Part shown: in pieces, positions 43,735 through 57,900 of the stretch | Layout: every line of letters starts with the position of its first letter | Numbering within the stretch: the stretch's first letter is position 1 | DNA from: Lunularia cruciata | Lineage: Eukaryota > Streptophyta > Marchantiopsida > Lunulariales > Lunulariaceae | Length of the DNA stretch: 64,000 bases | Assembly (NCBI GenBank): GCA_948567375.1 | Contig: OX419755.1 | Span: forward strand, 15,009,001 to 15,073,000 | Reading direction: 5' to 3' | Translations under genes and position numbers: made by a program | The notes under the pieces: model-generated | What the model was told of the DNA's origin: nothing | Database searches by the model: none | What the model saw: only the letters and a program-made list of their open reading frames with translations

Positions 43735-46700
43735 TTACCGGCTCACCACCACCTGTAGTCCTCTCGGTTGAGAGCTGATGTGATTGCGGAGATCCACAGT
43801 AGGACGGTGAAGTTGAGCGTGAGAGTTTGTCCTGATTTCTCCAGCATATACTGGGCTGTGAAGAGGAGAATCAACCCACGTCTTCCCATGAGCAGTACTA
43901 CCAGCCCACAGAAATCGATTTGAGTATGGACTAAGCAGACTCTCGCAAAATTCGACAGCGCCCTCAGATACCAATCCCTGAGAAACAGAAGTACAGGACC
44001 ATGAGTTTGATTGAATAGCAATGCACTTGCATACTATGCTAGTGTTGGAGTGCATGATTCTAGTTGATTATGAGAGGTTAACACATATGAAGGGTCAATG
44101 TACATCTGGAACTTGAAAACGATAGTGGTTCAAGGAGATTATGAGTTGCAAAGAGTGACGTAGAGAGGTCCTACTGTGTAAGGTTGTCCAGTGACGAACA
44201 GTGGCAGATTAGAGAGGCTTACATTCCTAGTGAGAGGAAGGTCATGTGGGAAAGCTTGCTCACCTCTGCCATTGCTTTGATCTTGAGGGCTGTGTCTCTG
44301 GTCAAAAGGGCGACTTTACCGTTATGGACTGTCATGTCAAAGAGTAAAGCGCATTCGAGGATGTGATCGTCGTTGGTAGGGGACATGAGATCTCCGTGAT
44401 GGGGGAACGCTCTCACGGAGGGCGATGTAGGTGGAGTATCTCCAACCGGAAGAGTTTCAGAAGACTTTTGAACGTGGATCCAGTTGGGCATCTTCAGCAT
44501 ACATGACTCTATCCATCTGAGAGCTTCCCTTGCAGGAGATCTGAGTCCTTCTCTGTGTTTGAGGAAGTCCAGTTCTCTCACCACTGCATAACGCCAAACC
44601 CCAAAGCCGCCAATAAGCATGTAATTGAAGCAAAACACAAGACTCGAAGATGCAGAGTACCAAGGAACACAGTTACAAGCAACATTTAGGCCTTTACAGT
44701 GCTAGTTCAGCTCATGGAATGACGTTCAGACAGAGTTCTCCGTGACACGTTTGCGGAATTCAAGGGGATAGAAGAACTTGAGCCTGGTGACACGGCTTGT
44801 TGACGTACCAATCTTGGGAATAATGACACACACTTCCTTGATTCCTTCAAGTTGCTTCAAAGCCTTTAGCGAATCGTAATGAAGCAGGCAGTTAGTGTCG
44901 ATCACTGCATGCCACTGCTTCCTTCCTTCATTGGCGTCAGCGAGTTTTAATCTCCTCAACAATAGATCCAAGTTTTGTGCCTGCGCGCGTACGAATAAAC
45001 AGAGTCAAAAGCGATTCTTGACGGCGAATTCAGCTCAGCATTTATCATCCAGAAGCAGCTCGTTACCACTTCAGCTCAAACGATAGGATCTTCCCGCCTT
45101 GTGCGACCTCGCTACCCACCAAATGCCGTTGATATTCCGTCGAACCCAAGAACTCATTTCAAAATCATCAATCACAAATGCCTTCCAGAGCATAGTAATT
45201 GCTAGATCATTACTTCTCATTCTCACTGATTAGACGGACAGTTAGATAACTTACAGTTGGACAGAGCTTTTGCTGAGATGTTGGTATGACCAGCGCTTTG
45301 CTGTAGTCTTCCTCCGAAGAAGCGTAGCTATCTGCGGTGTTCTGGAAGACAGGTTTGTACCCCGATGAAGAGCATGGCAAGGGAGTAAACAAAGGCCGAA
45401 ACGGTTGTCTCTCAATGGTCTCAATCAAAGAGGAATCCTTTGATGTTGGGCCTCCATGTCTCATCGACAAGCCAGAGCTACTGTGAGCCGGTTTGTAAGG
45501 GAGTCGTACGGGGTCTACATTCTCCTTGTCGGGAGGGTACTCATCATCAACCTCATCAATGTTCATCAGAGCAGCACTCTTGGTCTTCTCTTTCACAGAA
45601 AATGCATCTTCATAACCGGGGCTTTCTCTAAAAGTTTCCTGGGCTTCCATCAAAGCAGACAGAGGTGGGGCAGAGGGAGCAATTTTGTTCTCGGCGCCAG
45701 TAGTGAGGGCAGACGGAGGTGCAGAACTGCATCGTCTTAACCAGAGTTTAGATGGGGTGGTAATCTCCAGCGGTTTGTTGTTCTGCCTGCTGGGAGATGA
45801 AGTCTCTGCTGGAGGCGGCTTTGTGGGTGCCGCTCTATCTACAAGACCTTTCTTCCCAGACGTTGACCTGGGTGATCTAGTGTTTGCTCTGGACGGTTGG
45901 AGAGAAGAAAAGGCCAGACGACGCAAAGGCAGCTTCGGGGAGCTCGCAGCTCTCTGCAACTGGCCGAATTTCCCTGGAGAATTCAAAATAGCCGGGGACA
46001 AATTCTCCGTGTCTTGCTGTACGACAAGCCCTTTCTCTCCTCTTGGTTGAAGACCATTTGAAGGGGGTTTACTGTTATTTTCCTGATCCATATTTCATGC
46101 TACACGTCAGAGAATTTTTACTGATGTCGCTTACACTTCCATGCGGCAACTCCCTAACACATGTGAAAAACATGATTGACGAAATGTCCAAGAAGAGATT
46201 CAGCCATGTGATAGAAGTCACCATTACAATAGCATAATTTACGAGGAATAGCAGATCTGGCTGCCTGTGTACCTGATTTTCGTTCATCTGACGTAATCCA
46301 GGCCGGGGCTTGCACTGTGTTTGAGAGGTCGTCTCCTGTGTGGAACTCTCAGTGGAAGAATAAATTGATTCCGATGATGAATTTTCCAACTCTGACTTCT
46401 GGTCTGCTGGAATTGGCTGCCAATCTATACGGTAGATTCTCGTTGATGCAGCAAGTTGGAACGTAAAACTGGCGTTGATGACCACTGGAGTCATGACGCT
46501 CAACCGAGTGCCATTCACCCAAGTGCCATGGACTGTATGCACAAACCAAAAAGCCGACGTAAAGAAGATCAAAAAATAATAATTTGATGTTCAGCCACTA
46601 AAGTAACTACTTTCTGTTTTGAGGGCAATTCTTCAGACTCCGGCAGTGAGTAGAAAAGCAAGACAAAGTTTATGGCGGATCACAGTTCAACCTTGGGAAA

Positions 46701-47078
46701 TCTTAAAAATTCATTCAGGCGACATTGTGTGTTCCTCCAATTTAAAAACTCCATCTTGGTAGACAGTTTAGTTGACAACTACATTCAATGCAGCAAGTGC
46801 TTTTAGAAGAGGAGGCGAGACTTTCGTACGGTTAAGAACTTACCGGAACCGAGGTCAGTGAGAACAATATCTCTCGTGGAGTGAATGATTTGAATCTCAA
46901 CATGGCGACGACTACTGCTTGCATGACTCACAACCAGGTCACAAGAATGATGTCTCCCCATCACGAGCGTGTCCCTCCCCTGCAAGCTGATAGTATCCAC
47001 CACCTCCTCGCCTTTCAGAACGGAAAGAAACGGCACCATCTCCATCTCCATCTCCATCTCCTTCTCCTCTTCTCCCAT
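43735..47078 (-). CDS. PS1: FHA- and PIN-domain protein, PARALLEL SPINDLE 1-like
   Basis: Six exons keep frame with GT-AG borders: 47,078-46,844, 46,532-46,273, 46,082-45,255, 44,980-44,809, 44,583-44,264 and 43,977-43,735, giving about 685 residues. Residues about 15-110 form an FHA domain, a phosphopeptide-binding fold: VMGRHHSCDLVVSH, SSRRHVEIQ, DLGS-VHGTWVNGTRL across the first intron. A disordered Ser/Pro-rich middle follows. A C-terminal PIN-type ribonuclease domain (about 445-660) has VIDTNCLL, VVRELDFLKH, SPTNDDHILECALLF and LLTRDTALKIKAMAEGL with its acidic residues. This FHA-PIN layout is that of plant PS1, which in Arabidopsis is needed for correct spindle orientation in male meiosis II. 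It is shorter than the Arabidopsis protein. The last exon's stop sits in a GTAAG string, so a further 3' exon is possible. Confidence 0.8.
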
Positions 47079-49010
47079 CCTCCCCAGCTCTGCTCACACT
47101 TCTATCTAATCTATCTCGTCCAAAAACAACGCATAAACAACAATCACACCTCGAAACGCAGCCGTTGTGAAAACGCAGTGAAGGAAAACATCTGACCTCC
47201 TGCAGTCCAAGACCTCAACATTTTTCCTCAGTATTCTCCCCAAACTAGAACTTCTCGCACTCCCACCTGCAGGAAGTCTCTCAACTCGCTTCGGAATCTG
47301 AGTAGACCGAGTACAGTACTGTACATGGCAAGTAATACATACAACAGTAGATGAAATGCAATCTGTCTCTCCGCGCGCGGGAGCTGTAGTGTCTTCGAAA
47401 AAAGTTGGCAGTGGAGTGATTAAGAGAACAGGAGGGAAAGGAGAGGGAGTGAGAAATCGAGGGGGAAGAGTGCCGTTTGAAGCCGTAAGAGCATGGTCGA
47501 CAGAGAGCCGTTGAGTTAACGCCGCCATCCCCGCGCCTCAGAGAACTTTTAACGTCAAATACAAATTGACGTTAGTGGCAGTCGGTTGGTCTTCAACCTG
47601 CCGTGTTACTATTGCTACCACTACCTACTACTACTACTCCATGTTACGTAGTACGTACTTCGGCCGAAGAGGGTATAGGAAGAATATTACGGGATAGTTG
47701 CACTTCTGCATTTTCAAATGAGCGCATCCTGGACGAATATTCAGCAATCTAATGCAAACGTTTAATCTCTTACTTCAAAACTAAATAAAAACGCGTGTGA
47801 AACCGAGTGTGAAAACAAAAGATGGAAAGATTCCTTCAAAACCCGGTTTCTAGTTTCTCAAATGACAGAGATAGAGTACTGTTGATATTTCCCATTTCCC
47901 CGATTCGCCATTTTCCCCGTTTCTGAAATGTATCTGATTGCTGTTGATGTGCAAGGGTTTTCAAGCCTGGAGTCTTCCCTCTTGATCCCCTTCTCGTGAT
48001 CGTTTCCATGGAACGTCAAGCTCTTTATTCCGTTGGTGTGATACTCCTGAGTCAACTCCTCTTACATATACTTGAAGTTGATAGCACTATACCATGTGAT
48101 AGGAGGTTGACCTGTATTTTCTATTGATCGTAATCTCTCTCCCAGCTTGTTAAAAGCGTAGGAATTCCCGAGAACTAAACTGCAGATTAGTTTCCCTCCC
48201 TTAAACAATAAGATAAATTAGTGTGACTACGTAATTGAATCAACTGTGCTAGACTCTCTCCATTCTAAATCATTGATGCTTCTCGTTCTCAGTTCATTAC
48301 CATCTGTCCAGAACAGCATGCCACTCTTCGATTCCATATCGACGTTATGTGTACTCGAGATAGTCAAGTGAAGTGTGTGAAGAAAAAATCCATCTGATCT
48401 TGGAGTAGACTTTACAGACTTTTGTACGAGAGTGGCCTTCCCTCTATCGTACCGTTAAGCGTCTCCATTTCCCGTTTGATACATGCATTCATTCATTCAT
48501 TGTGGGATCCCCGATTTGACTGACTAGCAAAGAACTAGAGAAGAAAGGATACGACAGACCATCGAGTTTCCCTCTCCTTCTCTTGGTCGAGACTGCGAGC
48601 ACATCAACCCACAATTCTCATTCTAAAGCAGCTGGATATCTCTAGTCAGCGGAATCGAGGGCTGACCGCGGGCTTTCGGACACAATAAGGTATTCGTTAA
48701 GTTGAATTGTAAGTAGCGCTGTTCATGGTACAAAACCCAAGCGGTTATAACCCTTTCTAAACAGAAAGCACCTGGACTGAATGGGGTTTAACCCCGAATG
48801 AATCTGCCCTTTGGAGGACCTTTGTACAATAACCCTGCTCTTCTTTTGTCAAATGTACAATGAAGCTTCGCCATTGAAGCAAAGTATCGTAACAACTCTA
48901 ACACAGGGGTAAGTGATTCACAGAGCAGAATTTTACCACACCAGACCAAGAACATGATACAAGACCTTTCTACAAAACTTGTCCAGTGCGTAAGGACAGA
49001 ATACATTTGC
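47079..49010. other. Intergenic region between PS1-like and MTB
   Basis: The first part must hold the PS1-like promoter and leader. An upstream minus-strand frame at 47,528-47,106 ends 28 bases before the PS1-like start and is probably leader sequence. A CATTCATTCATT run lies near 48,487-48,500. The 3' untranslated region of MTB probably occupies the last few hundred bases. No other gene is seen. Confidence 0.5.
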
Positions 49011-52000
49011 TCAAGATGAAAGTGTTTTCGACTGATCTCCTATTCCCCCACCTTCCCTCTCGCCTGATACTTCTATCATGTCTGCCTCCGAGATTTGTTC
49101 CTCCTTCACCGTGACATTTTCAGGAGCACTACTCGCAGAAATTAAGTAGGGCTTGGAGCCCTGCGCACTGGTATTCGTGCGTGGTTTCGGTAGCTGGACA
49201 CTTCCACCTCCACTGCCGCCTCTGCTGATCCCTACGGTAGGAGATGCACCTGAGGATAGCCCATGGGCTAGTCCTGACGCAGGAATGGGGACTGGGGGTC
49301 CATTTTGAGAACCAATTTGGGTTCCAGATGGTGGCTTCTTGTTGTTCGTGTTGGCAGCTGTTTGAGGAGTAGCACTTGCTGCCTGCAGTGGCGGCTGCTG
49401 TTGAGCTCTGGGCGGTGGAGACTTTGGGCGAAGAGATTCGATTTCAGGTGTGGTCCCAACTAAATGTGGAGCATCGACTGGAGGGTTGCCTCGACCTCCT
49501 TGCCAGACTTTTCCCTCGTTATCAACAAAATGTTTAGCATACATCTGGAGAAGGAAAAGCACGCAAAAGGTCAGTTCAAATAAAGTCCGTTACTGATTAC
49601 AACCCACTATGCACGACCTTAGTAAAGTATATAGATAAGACTCCAAAGCTCCTACCTTGAGTAACGAGCAAGTTAGTGTCAAAAATGGGATCAGCTCATC
49701 CAGCAAGAAATGGAAACGGGATAGATAAAACTTTCGAAATAGTTCAAAGCCCACGAACGTCTCCTTCGTGGGAAGTGATGAGCTTCAAAGGGAGAAAACT
49801 GGTAGCACACACAGCGGGTACGAAATCAAATGTCAACAGTCCTTGACGCGACCTGCTCTTACCTGCGGATTAAAATTTGACGAGGAAAGTCCTTTGCCTA
49901 CGGTGACCCACCCTGCCCTTATGTTGTGGTCCTCTCCGAAAAGTTCTAGACGTCGTTGACCTTGGGCGAAATGCTCAATAATGTGATACAGCTCTTCCGG
50001 TTTTGCAGTAGAACCTGTCAAGAGCCAAAACATTCATTGAAAGTCAGCTATGCTCGGTAGCTTAAGAGCAGTATATTTTATACTTTGCTTCCTCCAACAT
50101 GCAGTGGGTAGCGAGCAGTCCATACCTTTTCATGAAACAGGTCTGATGGGCCAAAAGCCTAATAGCTGTGCAACGCACATGTTGCAATCTCATCTCAAGT
50201 TATCTACTAACTTCACTCTTGAACGACTTAACATGAAAATCGATGGTGATTACAGTAGTTTGAGAACGAGGTATTCCGACGCTAAAGAAAATCCATAGAT
50301 GAAATAAAAGCTCACCATAGTCTGGTTCTTCGGAAATAATAATATCTGTGTCGACATTTGCATGGATAATGTGGCCATCGGTGCTGCGCCGAACAGTTCC
50401 CTTGATACCCATCAAGCAATGCTCCTGGCAAACCCAAGTGGATCAATTATTACAATGAAGCATACGACATGCATACTGCGCGGCGCCGCCAGCATATATC
50501 CTTCGGCTGTGGAAACATCCTTGAGATAAAAATTTACATCCCCTTTAAAAATTGAGGTTAGTTATGCACATGGTTCTATAGAATACCTTCGAATGTTGCA
50601 GTAGAGTATTTGAATCATGTCGCAAGGCAGGTGTCGGATTTTCCCGGTTGGTTTTAACCCAACATATGTCTTCGCATCTCCTAAACCCCCACTGTCACCA
50701 GGAACAAAGTCACTCAATAAGAACAAGAGTAGTCGCACGATATTCATCGGTAATCTGCGTACGGGGGTTAGTGCTGAGCAAGTCTACAGACCATTCAGGT
50801 AAGAGTCGAGACGAGACGACTTCACTAAGAAACTATATTAAGCGAAAGCGAGCAGCTCATGGTCTTCAGCACCCCTAACTCGAAGCATAATGCCGCTAAG
50901 AGTTGAACAGTTTTTCAATTTCATGTTAGATTCAATCTGTTCATGAATTTACCTTCTTCAAACAAAGGCGACCCTGGTCGAGGCCTTCAGCATCACCAAC
51001 CCAAAGAAAAATAAAGGCTGGAGTGTCCGATATAGCCTGCAAAGTTGAACGAAGAGACAGATATAAGTTGCTCCGTCCACTTGACAGCATGCAACTGAAA
51101 CAAGACAAACGAGGAGTTTACGCCCATTATGAATGGCATACACTGAGTACGCAGAGCGGCCCATTTTTAACGTACAATATTAAAAAGCATCCGCCTGATG
51201 CCTACACTCAATTATAAAAGCCTCCACACAGCGATATTTGGAATGTTTGTGATTCAGAGCTCTCTCCACGATTACAATTTAGTAATAATTCTTATCCTTC
51301 AGCATACCAGGTCGAAGTATGCAATCGTGGTTCTCTCTGTCAAGATTCAATGCTTAAATAAGGAAAAAGAAAATACCTCAATACGAAGATTTTGAATATC
51401 TTCATAGGACCACCACTCCATTGAATCTCCTACACCAGGTGCTCGACGAACATATTCTTCCCACGGTGGATCCACGAGAATCACATCAAATTTTGTCCCA
51501 AACACCTCGGGCCGTAGCTCTGTTGTACGTAAATCACACTGCATATACATGGGTGGAGTCGCTCGATCGGCAATAAGTTTGTCCTTTCGTGCAATCAATT
51601 CTTTTAGTTTGGGGTACTCCTCAAACCTGTCAGCGAGTTCGACATCTCGTATGAAGTTCTGCGGCCTAAGACCAGTATCGACAAAATGCTGAGAGTAATC
51701 ATTTTGCTCTCCTCTGGAAGGACCTCTCCCAGACGGTCCACCGCCTCGACCAGCACCTCTGCCGCCTGGTGGAACCCTGTCCCCGGGTATTGGCCGACCA
51801 CCAAACGGTGAGCCACCAGCAAACATACCTCCAGGTCCGATGGCACCAGGACCTCCTCTCCCAGGTCCAGGTGGGGTGAAAAACATGTTGGGACCAGGCC
51901 CAGGTGGACCACCTGGGCCCATTCCTGGGCCGAACCTGGGAGGACCTGGGCCTGCTCCAGGTCCTGGCCCAGGAGGCCCATTCATCATTCCCATGTCTCC

Positions 52001-54940
52001 TCCTCCACGGTTCCCACCCCAACCCATGGGAGCTCCAAAAGGAGGCATTTGAAATCCCCCTGGACCCATCATCCCTGGACCGAGACCTGGCATAGGTCCA
52101 GGAGGTCCTAAAGGACCGAAATGCGGTCCTGGCAGGCCAGGTCCCATTTGGGAAATGACAGGAACATTGCCTCTCTGATTGTCTCTTCCCGCACCACCTC
52201 TTCCACCCTTTCCAGGGCCTCTCCCTCTTCCTCCTTTCACTCCTTGTTGCATATTTCTCATCATTAATCCGCCACCGCCACCTTGATTGTTCAAAAACAT
52301 AGGCCTACCATCATGCATTACTCCCTGTCCACGTCCACGGTTGCTTGGAGAACCTTTCACCCTACCACTGCCTCTGTGAAAATTGAAACCCATCCCACCA
52401 TCATTGCCACCTCCCCTGCCTGGGCTTGGCCCAAATCCTTGATCTAAACCTGGTGGTGGGTCATCCTCGCTGGTGAAACGCTCTCGATTGTCATGAAGGT
52501 AGGCACCATCTCCTAACCGCAATCTATCCTCAAGCATTGGAGCCTCCCAATCTCCTTCTCCACTACTCATCATATACTCTCCTTGTAGCATTCCAGATTC
52601 TCCTCCCATGCGAGACATGAAGGGTCCACTGGCAAGTATGCCTCGTCCAGGATCCACACTCGGAGGTAGTGCCATGCCAGGACCAGCCCTGACCATGACA
52701 TCACCGAGCCTCCCGGCAGTGTTGGGGCTTGCTAACCCCTCTCCCCTCTCCCTTTCCATCCTCTCTCTGTCATTCATCTCTCGTTCAAACCTCTCTCTCC
52801 CGGATCTCTCCCTTTCCACCCTCTCTCTCCTCCTGTCCATATCCCAACTCTCACGGTCAATGTCCTGCTCTGATTCTCTGTCTCTACCTTTGTCGTCTCT
52901 ATCCTTGTATCTTTCTCGAGGTCGGTCCTTCCTTCTGTCTCCAATCTCTTCCCATTCTCTCCGTCTGCCCCTCTCCCAAGAATCTTCGTAGTCCTTTTCC
53001 AAGACCACTTCTCTCTCAGGATACCTGTCCTTCTCTCTTTCTCGCCTACCGCTTGGCCTCTCCCGTTCAAGCTCTTCCCTGTCCTCAGTCCAGTCTCTCT
53101 CACCATCGTCCCAGTCTCCACGACCACCCTTCTTACCATCAGGACTCCAAGACTCCTTCCAATTTTTTATGCTCCTACTTCTTCCTCCTGACCTACCTCC
53201 ATCTTCTGACTCTTCTCTTCCATCAGCTCGCTCCCTACCCTTCAGCTTATCCCCTCTCTCATCATCACCACGAGCCCTCGCCAAAGCTTTCCCGCCTTCT
53301 TCAGCTATCTCCCTGGATCCTTCTGCCCTATCTCGGAAAACCCTCTCACGGTGTTTGTCAGACCGCTCTATTTCTCTTTCGCTCCTTGGCCTCGTGCTGA
53401 ATCTTCCAACCTCTTCCGTAACCTCTAAACTAATTTCTCTGCCTGCGGCTACAACCTTCTCGCCCCAATCCTCATCCACCTTGTCCGCTCTTCCTCGTCT
53501 TCCATCGTCTGACTCCTCTCTTCCTGCTTCCAGTCTATCACGCGTGCGAACTCTTTCATTTCGATCATCCGCAACTCTCTCAACTTTCTTTCGACCATTC
53601 GACCTCGTACCGCTTTCAAGTTCAGCCCACTCGTCAGCTCTTTCGGTTTTCAGCTGCTGTCTCTCGGCTCTGCTATCATCTCTAGTCCTTGCAGAAGCCT
53701 TCATTCCATCCTCATAGTCGTCCTGGGTTACGTCTCCACGTTCCTTGATTCGAGACCGCTCTCGTCGATCCTCCTCTCTACCTCTCTTGCTTCTACCACT
53801 AGCTTTGCCTTCCTCCGTTTCATCCCACTTGCTGTCTGTGCGATCAAGATCCTTACTTCTTTCTTTGTAAACCTCGGCTCCATCACCTTTGAGTATCTCG
53901 TTCCTATCTGTACGTCCTTTGTCTCTAACCCCTCGCTTTCCTCTTTCGTCTACCTTATCTGCGTTTCTACTGCTGAGTCCCAATCGTTTGTCCTGAACTT
54001 CATCCCACGCTGCCTCAACTCTATCATCATAGTCTCCTTCAAACCTCCCTGATGCTTCTTCTCTCTCAGTTTTGACCCCGTGAGTTTTATCTCTCGCACT
54101 TCTTCTTCTCTCCTGCGGTCGACCATCTTCAGAATCCTCATAACCTGCAGCTCTGTCTCCTGATAACTCCCGCTCTAACTCATGGCCTCGCTCTCCTCTG
54201 CTTCTGCTTCTACTTCGACCAATCCCAGTGCTCGTAACCTTCACTCGTCGATCTCCTCTCTCGTCATCGTCTCTCTCAAGTTTCCTACCTCTCTCATCCT
54301 CTGATTCTTCATGAAGATCGCGTCCTCCTTTCCGATCGTCTTCTACGTCATTCCCATCTACTTTTCCTGCTCTGCTTCCACCGGCCTTTTTCTTGTGATT
54401 GCCACTGGATCGAGTGCCTAAGACTTCAACATGCCCGCCATCCCTCTCACTTCTCTCGTTTTCGTCTCTTTCTTCCTTCCCAAGAGCCCACGGTCTTTCA
54501 TCTTTCTCCCCAGATTCTTCTTTGACACCTCCATCCCCACCTAAAACCTTCTCCGATTTCGCACCTCTTCTGTCTTTACTTGACTTCCTCTTCGAACGCC
54601 CTTCCTCCGACATATCCCAGGAGGTATCTAATCTTTCTCCCTTCTTTGTTTTTCCTGTGCCCGACCTCTCATCCTCGGAATACTCACCATTCCCATCCAA
54701 GACTCTATCATCGCTTCCCCCATACCCTTTACCTCTGGCAGCTGAACGAGAATCCCTCTCGACCTTGCCACTCTTACGTGACTTGCTTGCACGGTGTTTC
54801 CGATCACCTGTGTCTATCCACTCTTCCCCATGATCCGTTGTCCTCTCCTTGTCCTTGGAAAACTCCGACACATCCAGGATCTTCCTTCGCTTTCCTGGCT
54901 CAACCATCTCTTCCCTGCTCCCAACGTCCGGAGAGTCCAT
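49011..54940 (-). CDS. MTB: mRNA m6A methyltransferase non-catalytic subunit MTB (METTL14-like)
   Basis: Six exons keep frame with GT-AG borders: 54,940-51,377, 51,036-50,953, 50,691-50,587, 50,424-50,316, 50,014-49,863 and 49,544-49,011, giving about 1515 residues. MTB pairs with the catalytic MTA subunit to methylate adenosine N6 in mRNA in the nucleus. The start [12 protein letters not shown] was preferred over an upstream in-frame ATG because plant MTB proteins begin this way. Residues up to about 800 are an Arg/Glu/Asp-rich low-complexity region, then a Gly/Pro/Met-rich region with RGG repeats. The MT-A70 domain begins near residue 1100: [20 protein letters not shown] with DPPW at about 1157, [69 protein letters not shown]. 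The N-terminus makes it clearly longer than Arabidopsis MTB (about 960 residues). Confidence 0.93.
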
Positions 54941-57900
54941 AGTTCTGTACGACCTATTTTCCTGATTTACTTTCACGCACAATTGCTTTCATCTGCGAGA
55001 GTACCACTTTCCCAGTATTACCAAACCTTTTCTTCTCATGGTGCGAGGATGTTGGTGACTGTCATCCATACAAAATGATGGCGGTGGCCTTATACAATGG
55101 TCGGACAAGTCAATATACAAAACGTCCTCACTTACTTGAACGACGTCAACGCAGGCTACCCTAATCTAGGTCACCATTCGTGATTATCGAACTCTGCTCA
55201 TACTCCGTTTACAGGTTTACCAATATACTACATATTTCAAAAGCCATAAAAGAGAGGGATAATAAGTGCCACGCTCTAAATCTCGCAAAGAGCAACAGAA
55301 TTCTAAGACCTGAAAAAGCACGGGGGCAACGACGAACAAAGATAGAGAAAGCAAACGCAGTGATCGCGTCCACTCACCTGAAAACAATATCCTGCTGGTC
55401 ATTTTCACCACCGAATGAGCTCAACCGGCATCGAGACTACTCATGCTCCTCCCCGTAGTCTCGTCCCCCGAAGCTCCGCCCTAACTCCTGCCTCACATTC
55501 TCTTCTTGATTTGACCTGTTGGATCCTCCCCGAATCAGAAACAGACGGCGCCTCGTCTGTCTTCATAACCTGCCGCGCATTCCAAAGCGTTCATCCGTAC
55601 GCGATGAGAATATCAATTTCGGAATCGAGGCTAAGGCAGGGAGGTGTCTGTCGCACAATCGTTCTCGATGGCTAAAGGCGAAATCATCTCCTCTCCTCTC
55701 CTCTCCATCTCGTTCTTCCTTCCTCCCCTCTTTCGAATGCACAGCTCTTGGTGTATCGTCCCTCCTTCCCACCCTTCTCTCTCTTTGCACTGCACGTCAC
55801 ACTTTTAGACAACATTCAATATAATCTATCTGGATATTATGACGGTCTCTCTTTGCCTTTTGTAATGGTGAGTTGTATGCACAGAAAGGGACTATATTTC
55901 GCGGGGTGACTAATATACCATTAACATTAGCAGTAATTAAGCTAATCCGGTTTTGTGAAATGTTAGCGTTTTGGGCTAATCTACTACCCGAGACGCGTCT
56001 ATCGATACCCCATACTCATTTATCCCACTGCCATCGTCTGTGAATAACGTTAACGAACAACATGCTTACAGAAATCATATATAAGATTACCAGTAAGCTC
56101 TTGATGTTTTGCTATTTTGTTGTTGAAGACCACGCTGATTAATGAAGCATGTAGCATGTTAGAGCTTCTGTTGATTATCCGAGTTAAATTTCTTGGCATA
56201 CCTTTTGAGAAGTCTGTAGCCTACTAGAGATCTAATTGATGAGGCCTTCCTGTCCTTGTTATACTATGTCTATCGTTTTCCCATTAACTATTCAATTGAT
56301 GTTATATTACTAAAATCTTTTGGCATTACCATGTTAGTGTATATGATAAGTTTATATAACTTTAATATTATGGAAAATAGTTTGTGAAAAACATGTAAAG
56401 GAGTTATTATTTGAATCTAGATACCATATATATCTAAATTAAAACTTTTAATGAACAATATCAAATCAAAATTATTCTCTGAAAAATATAAGTGTAAAAT
56501 TGATATTTGTATGTAATAATAATGCATTTATATTTAAAATATGTACTGTTTAAATGTTAGGTGCCATAGAGCAGATTTCTCATACCTATATTATTGGTAC
56601 CTAGCCCATTCTACCTCTTTTGTCTCTCCATTGTGCGGCTTGGTGCTTGGTGATGTCTTCCCATCCTTCTTGGGTTCTATGAGGTAGGCTTTTTCATTTT
56701 AAATGTTCTATAAACAAGTAAATATTGAAAACAACATCTAAAATTATATGTTTCAAACAGCAGTATATGCTCTAATGAATCATCTTTCTTGTTTGTGATC
56801 TTGGTACCAAAAAAATAATTTAAAATAAAAAGGTTCTTAATATAAAGATTATATAAGAATAGTAATTTAATAAATAATAGTAATTAAAAAAAGTTTGTAT
56901 AAGGAAAGTATAACCATTACCTTTAAGTCATATGACGTGTTTTTGCTATAAATTTTAACTCTTGTTTAGTAAAACAGCCTTTGCAGATATCGTATATCTA
57001 AAAAATTTCAATTTATATGTACTTTAAATTAGGGTTTTTACAATTTTATTTATTATAAATCCTAGCTTAATTGTCTTAAAATTAATTTTAATTTAAAACC
57101 GATTATTAAAATTTTCATTTTCATATTTTAAGATTAATTTTGTAATGAAAAAGATTTAAACTGCAATACAGACCTCTGCCCAATAACTCGTTTATTTCTG
57201 TTTATTCGTATGGTGTCATTACTCGCTGATTATGCTTATAGTATACACTTAAATAAGATTAGTAATAAAAGGTCTTATCTACTAGGGTCTTATTTGAGAG
57301 AATCATGCCAAAAGATTCCATAAGTGAATCAATCCATAGAATTGTTTTCGAGGATAAATTTCTTGATTTCTCGCTAAATTTAGTACAGATGTATTTCCTG
57401 AATGGATCCCCGTAACGAAACAAGTTCACTCTTTATACTTTATTGTAAACATTACTGAATAATGAGAAAATCTTCTACATTACATGTAATATGTGAATGA
57501 AAAGAAAGACTTTTTTAATATAAAAAATTTCTAATAAAAAAATAGACCGAGTTAGAAGCCATTCCTTGAACTTAGAAATATGATCTTTTAAGTGGATTCA
57601 TCTAAATTTCGATCGTGTAAAAGTTTAGCTAGTATGAAAGTATGGGCTTAGGCCCTAATTAGTAAATAAATAAATGTGACTTAGGCTTTACATTTGCAGA
57701 GAGGTCCGACGGTACAAGCAATTACCCGGGTGGAACCTCTAGGACAGATTTCAATACTGTAGCTCAAACTTCCGAGCCGAAGGGAATCTTGAAGGGAATG
57801 ATGGAATCTTTGAATTCAAATTGCGGGGTTCGTCGCTTAAGCTGCAACTTACTTTGCTCTGTTTCCATTGCCTTTCGATGGATCTGAGCGCTCTTCAACA

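Noticed and set aside
45440-46050. Plus-strand frames of 63-121 codons across 45.4-46.05 kb
   Set aside because: They are antisense to PS1-like exon 3, which has a supported reading frame and splice sites.
47106-47528. 140-codon minus-strand frame upstream of the PS1-like gene
   Set aside because: It is not in frame with the FHA exon, has no domain, and fits better as leader or promoter DNA.
50617-50802. Plus-strand frame with [18 protein letters not shown], reminiscent of an RNA-recognition motif
   Set aside because: It overlaps MTB exon 3 and intron 2 on the opposite strand, and the second RNP motif is absent.
52608-54942. Several plus-strand frames, Ser/Leu/Pro-rich, up to 223 codons
   Set aside because: They lie antisense to the Arg/Glu-rich exon 1 of MTB and owe their openness to its codon composition.
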